DNA of 64,000 bases from Lagopus muta (taxonomy: Eukaryota > Chordata > Aves > Galliformes > Phasianidae), in contig NC_064434.1 in NCBI RefSeq assembly GCF_023343835.1, positions 7,669,505 through 7,733,504 on the forward strand. The letters run 5' to 3'. The stretch's first letter is position 1; every line of letters starts with the position of its first letter. A model generated the notes under the pieces. It had not been told where the DNA came from. It saw only the letters and a program-made list of their open reading frames with translations, and did not search any database. The position numbers and the translations under genes were made by a program. Positions 60,512 through 64,000 of this stretch are shown here, piece by piece.

Positions 60512-60756
60512 CACAGAATCTTTACAGAATCACAAGGTTGGAAACGACCTGCAAGATCATCTAGTCCAACCACCCTCCCATTCCTATTAGTACCACAAGC
60601 ACTAAACCATATCTCATAGCTCCTCATTCAGGCACCTCTTGAACACTACCAGGGATGGTGACTCCACCACCTCCCTGGGCAGGCCATTCCAGTGCCTGAC
60701 CACCCTTTGAGAGAAAAAGTTTCTCCTAATATCCAACCTAAACCTCCTCTGGTATA
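60512..60756 (-). mobile_element. CR1 LINE, 3' end, reverse
   Basis: CAGAATCTTTACAGAATCAC, AAGGTTGGAAACGACCTGCA, GATCATCTAGTCCAACCACC, CACCTCTTGAACACTACCAG, CCACCACCTCCCTGGGCAGG and TCCTAATATCCAACCTAAAC are the reverse order of a CR1 3' end. Confidence 0.95.
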
Positions 60757-61879
60757 TATTTTGATTCTTCAGAAGCAGCTGCTATTAAGATCCATGGGCC
60801 TTCTGCTTTTACATCTCACTCTGTGCCATCTAGCAGTCTGTTGTCTATTTTAGGCGTATTTCCCCTAAGGGGATTCTGGCAGTTTATTTTTACAATGAGT
60901 TTTCAACTCCTTTTGGGAAAACCTTTCATAGGCTAGTGGTCAGAATTTTACTTCCTCTCATTTGTGCATTGGAACGTTCTCTGAACTGATTTCTCTCTTG
61001 TGTTTACTATTTATTTCCTACCCCTTCTTGTGACTAATTTACATTTGATCTTTACAGACTAGTTTTGAAACCTGTCTTTATCTTTTTGTACAGTTCATCT
61101 AAATTTTGCTGCATGAAGCAAGTTCTTTAACACAAATTACAGGACACTAGGGAGTGTCAGATTTCAAGCTTTTATAGAAATTAGTAAAATTTCATAAATT
61201 CTGTTTAAGTATGATAATTGTGTTCAGAGGCCAAAGACAGAAAAACAACCCACCCAAAAACAGCAGGTGTGATGTGAATAGATAGATAATTGTGCATGTC
61301 CCAGCAGTTTTACAATCCAAAAAATTCTTTGGCTTCTTAAATTACTTGGAAATAATTAATATTTATCAATTTTCAGATCAAAATCCCAAGCTGGGATCTG
61401 TTTTCTCCACCCTACTTCCCATCCTGTATTTCTGACTGCTGACTCAGTTCACCTGAGAAAGAGTAGGTAGAAATACTGCTTTAATCAGCTATTTTAGGGC
61501 AAAAGAAAGAATATTCCTGACTGGGAACGGTAGAGTCTGTCAGATTCAAATATCTATTACCTGCTACAGAGCAGTGAGGTTGACAAAGTTCATTCAGGTG
61601 CTGCAGAGTTGCTTAAGATTATCCAAACTCTGCTGAGTGAAAGTAGCTGGGGGTGATTTGCTTTCTGAAGTAGAGAAGCAGCATTTACTTTTATGTATTT
61701 AAGTTCATTTAGATCTAAATTAGCACCTATACTTTGGTTTGAATTTGTAATAATAAAAGTTTCTTTTTTATCCATGCAGTATTGTGGAGATATTAAGATT
61801 AGCTGTTACATAGTAAGTTTGTATATAACATGTAATGTTTTAAAGGAGATTGCTTTTTTTTTCTTTTTCTTTTTCTTTT

Positions 61880-61912
<33 letters not shown>

Positions 61913-62149
61913 TGGGTGTGTGCTCTTGCAATGCACTGTTCTCTCTAGATAGACCATGTCCTCAGAGATGTCATACTGATCATAACAAAGGTCTTTCTAT
62001 CATTACACCTACAGACCGAATAAAGTACAAGGAATTAAGGATACACTTTCGTAAAGATGTGTTCTATTAATCAGTAATCTAGAGGCTTGCTAAACTGTTG
62101 TGTAGGGATTATCATGTTTAACAGCCATCAATACAGTGAACAGGCATGC
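60757..62149. other. Unique DNA with one T-rich repeat
   Basis: No gene seen. Holds the CTTTTT/T tract at 61853-61911. Confidence 0.4.
61853..61911. repeat. (CTTTTT)n then poly-T (30 T)
   Basis: C occurs at 61853, 61863, 61869, 61875 and 61881, giving four 6-base CTTTTT-type units, followed by 30 uninterrupted T. A 125-codon open frame crosses it and is an artefact. Confidence 0.95.
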
Positions 62150-62360
62150 ATTTGTTAACGCTGGATTCCATAACATCTTGTTAGAGTGAAATTCTCCGTT
62201 TTTCTGCCTGATAGTTCCATTGGGTGCCTTCTTACTGTTTTCTGAGCAACAGTGACTAATCATTCCTAATTCACTTTCTTCACCTCATTTTTCATTTCAC
62301 AGATCTCTATAGTAGATCGTTGAAGAGCTCTAGAGTTTTAGCATCTTCTTGCATAAATAT
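62150..62360 (-). mobile_element. Very old LINE 3' end (CR1/L3-like), reverse
   Basis: On the minus strand, a GATCTACTATAGAGATCTGTG block is followed by GGTGAAGAAAGTGAATTAGG, CACCCAATGGAACTATCAGG and CAGAAAAACGG, then TTCACTCTAACAAGAT. This matches, in order, the GATATGATAGAGGTCTATAA ... GTGGAGAAAGTGAATAGG ... CACCCAATGAAATTAATAGG ... TTTCTTCACACAACG region of old CR1/L3-like LINE 3' ends known across amniotes. Confidence 0.6.
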
Positions 62361-62859
62361 TGCTTTATGAAGTACTTCTGATCTTCCTTTCAAGTTTCCT
62401 GTATTTTGAGTTTTCAGAGAAGGTTACTTTAACTGTTATTTGTTGGATTAGGAGTTTTGTTTTCATCCTACCAAGTCACTGACTGATACCCTTCCCTTTA
62501 GAAAACTAGTCCTTTCAGTTATGTGGCATTTAGAGGAACAAAATACTGGAAATTGTATGGATGCTGGAGTTTGGTGAAAATTCTGTACTGTTGCTTCTAA
62601 TTTTTATATGCTCCTATAGAGCATGTCTTTAACTTTGAACCAAAGCCAATCCACCATGTCTTTGTGATTGTACTCTGCAAGCAAAGTCCCCAGACTATGC
62701 CTGTGTGTCTGTAGCATGCTGAAGAAGTAAAACAACATGGAAAAAAAAATAATTACACTAATGCTATCTCCATTCCTCTTCCTAAATAAAAGAGAATGAA
62801 TGAGCTGAGCTGTCCAGCTCTCAGCTGGTAAACACTGTTGTTGCTGTGTTGATGCAGAT
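62361..62859. other. Unique DNA, no gene seen
   Basis: Nothing recognised. Confidence 0.4.
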
Positions 62860-63135
62860 TATATTCACCCTGGAGAAGAGAAGGCTCTGAGGAGGACTAA
62901 GAGTGGTCTTTCAGTATCTGAAGGAGGGCTGTAAGAAAAAAGACGAGAGACTCTAACAGGGTCTGTGGTGATTGGACCAAGGGGAATGGTTTCAAACTAA
63001 GAGGAGGTTTATACTGCATATAAGGAAAAGAATTTTTACAACAAGAGTAGTGAAGCACTGGCACATGTTGCCCAGAGAGATGGTGGATACCTCATTCCCA
63101 GAGACACTCTGCAGCCTGCAGAAACTTGATATGTA
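62860..63135 (+). mobile_element. CR1 LINE, ORF2 tail and 3' UTR part
   Basis: TTCACCCTGGAGAAGAGAAG, TCAGTATCTGAAGGAGGGCT, GGGGAATGGTTTCAAACTAA, GAGGAGGTTTATACTGCAT and GAAGCACTGGCACATGTTGC, then AGAGAGATGGTGGATACCTC, follow the CR1 order. The final GGACTAGATGATCT block and octamers are not recognisable, so the 3' end is degraded or lost. Confidence 0.85.
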
Positions 63136-63580
63136 CACAGCTGAGACACTTTAACAAGGTTTATGGTCTTGGGTGCATCTCTGAGCCTGCAGAGCTCTGG
63201 ACTCTGGAGTTACTTGGAGATACACTGGTTTCTGGAGGTATCTTATTGATGGCCGGAGTCTGCCTGTGGCCTTACCTGTGAGGGATCGGCAGGCACCTGG
63301 AGTGTGTGACAGCAAATGGTTCTGTGAGACACCCGCAGAGGGAAATTGATTTTGCATTAAGCGTTTCCCAGCCCATTTTCAATGGCAGGCAAATTCATGA
63401 TAAGCAGTGTTTGTCAGTAGATAAGTTATAAACAGAGAAAAACACTGCATTTGTCAAATTGTTTATTTTCTGCCAATTCCTCTCACAGATCAAATTCTTA
63501 CTATATCCCAGCATCCCAGCTGTCCTGAGGATTAATTAGTTAATATTTATGGAACACTGCAAAGATGAAGGCTGCTAGAA
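63136..63580. other. GC-richer unique patch, no gene proven
   Basis: 63160-63350 is visibly less AT-rich than its surroundings. The minus strand carries a 68-codon open frame and a strong splice-donor-like CAG|GTAAGG at about 63270-63278. No domain or partner exon is recognised. Confidence 0.3.
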
Positions 63581-64000
63581 CAGTGTTAAATGTTTTATTT
63601 ACATGGTTTATAAACAGCAGCCTAGTAGTCCCACATGGAGTTCATCCTATCCCCATGCACACAGATTTCCAATGCAGGTTGAGTCAAGATGGCTTTTATC
63701 ATGATGTAATGTATTTTTATTGCGGTGCTAGAGCAAATGTATCCTTTAAATTATGTGATTAGTTTCAGTACAGCTCACTCTCCAGAATAGCTATCATAAA
63801 GCGTGAGACTTTGAAAGCACTGCCAAATTTAAATTTAGACTTCAGTCTATGATTTCATGTCAAAAATTTATGCACAGCCTCATTTGTCAGGCAGCGTTAT
63901 TGATTTTATAATGTGTAATGTTTTTCTTATTGAAAAAGTGTTCCCAGGCCTGAGCTTATTAACACAGTGTTGATTACTCTTTGGGGGCAAGCAAACGTTT
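63581..64000. other. Possible conserved non-coding DNA, runs off the window
   Basis: Balanced, non-repetitive sequence with dense AT-core motifs (for example TTTATTTACATGG, ATTATGTGATTAG, TTATTGATTTTATAATG). This texture is typical of developmental enhancers, but no alignment was possible. Confidence 0.25.

Noticed and set aside
60050..60619. 189-codon open frame as a gene
   Set aside because: The first two-thirds is deleted CR1 ORF2. The last part reads into unrelated spacer and a reverse CR1, so it is a chance fusion.
1..64000. Endogenous retrovirus or LTR element
   Set aside because: I looked for paired LTR-like repeats, primer-binding sites, polypurine tracts and gag/pol motifs and recognised none. 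A solo LTR of an unfamiliar family could still be missed.

Overview
This window looks like bird nuclear DNA, and no protein-coding gene can be supported in it. The avian call rests on about twenty CR1 LINE copies. The younger ones carry the CR1 3' signature: a GGTTGGACTAGATGATCT-type block followed by a few ATTCTRTG octamers and no poly(A). Some of these copies look landfowl-like, but the species cannot be fixed from sequence alone. By eye the background is AT-rich. Every open frame is short; the longest lie in pyrimidine microsatellites, and those with recognisable motifs are pieces of LINE ORF2. The window reads as a gene desert or part of a very long intron.

Layout. 1-8300: mostly unique AT-rich DNA with CR1 ends at 445 and 4837, an (ATTT)n tract and an old amniote repeat tail at 5893. 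8310-8630: a three-step pyrimidine tract, (TTCCC)39, (TTCCCC)11, (TTTCCCC)8, beside a reverse CR1 (8667-9226). 11340-13331: a CR1 end, then the best LINE copy, 1.36 kb with reverse-transcriptase motifs (DFSKAFD, FADD) broken by frameshifts and a stop. 15-22 kb: CR1 ends of mixed age. 22640-24095: a very old reverse CR1-clade ORF2 relic split by two foreign segments. 28-30 kb: three CR1 copies. 30-39 kb: mostly unique DNA with two old amniote repeat relics. 39-42 kb: a CR1 end and a 1.7 kb very old reverse LINE relic. 43-45 kb: CR1 pieces and a 0.4 kb (TTCC)n/(TCCC)n pyrimidine tract. 47-50.4 kb: three reverse CR1-clade copies, one joining the 3' end directly to the endonuclease-RT linker. 51154-51195: a 42-nt piece of the U2 snRNA 5' end on the minus strand. 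52-57 kb: mostly unique. 57-63 kb: old and young CR1 pieces, including a forward copy lacking both its catalytic core and its 3' end. The last 400 bases look like possible conserved non-coding DNA.

No genes work together here, and I found no new biological system. The observations most worth checking are the U2 fragment, the stepped pyrimidine tract, two CR1 deletions that share a downstream breakpoint, and the layered LINE relics with unexplained insertions. Homology calls for old repeats come from recalled family patterns and motif order, not from a database search; their boundaries are approximate.
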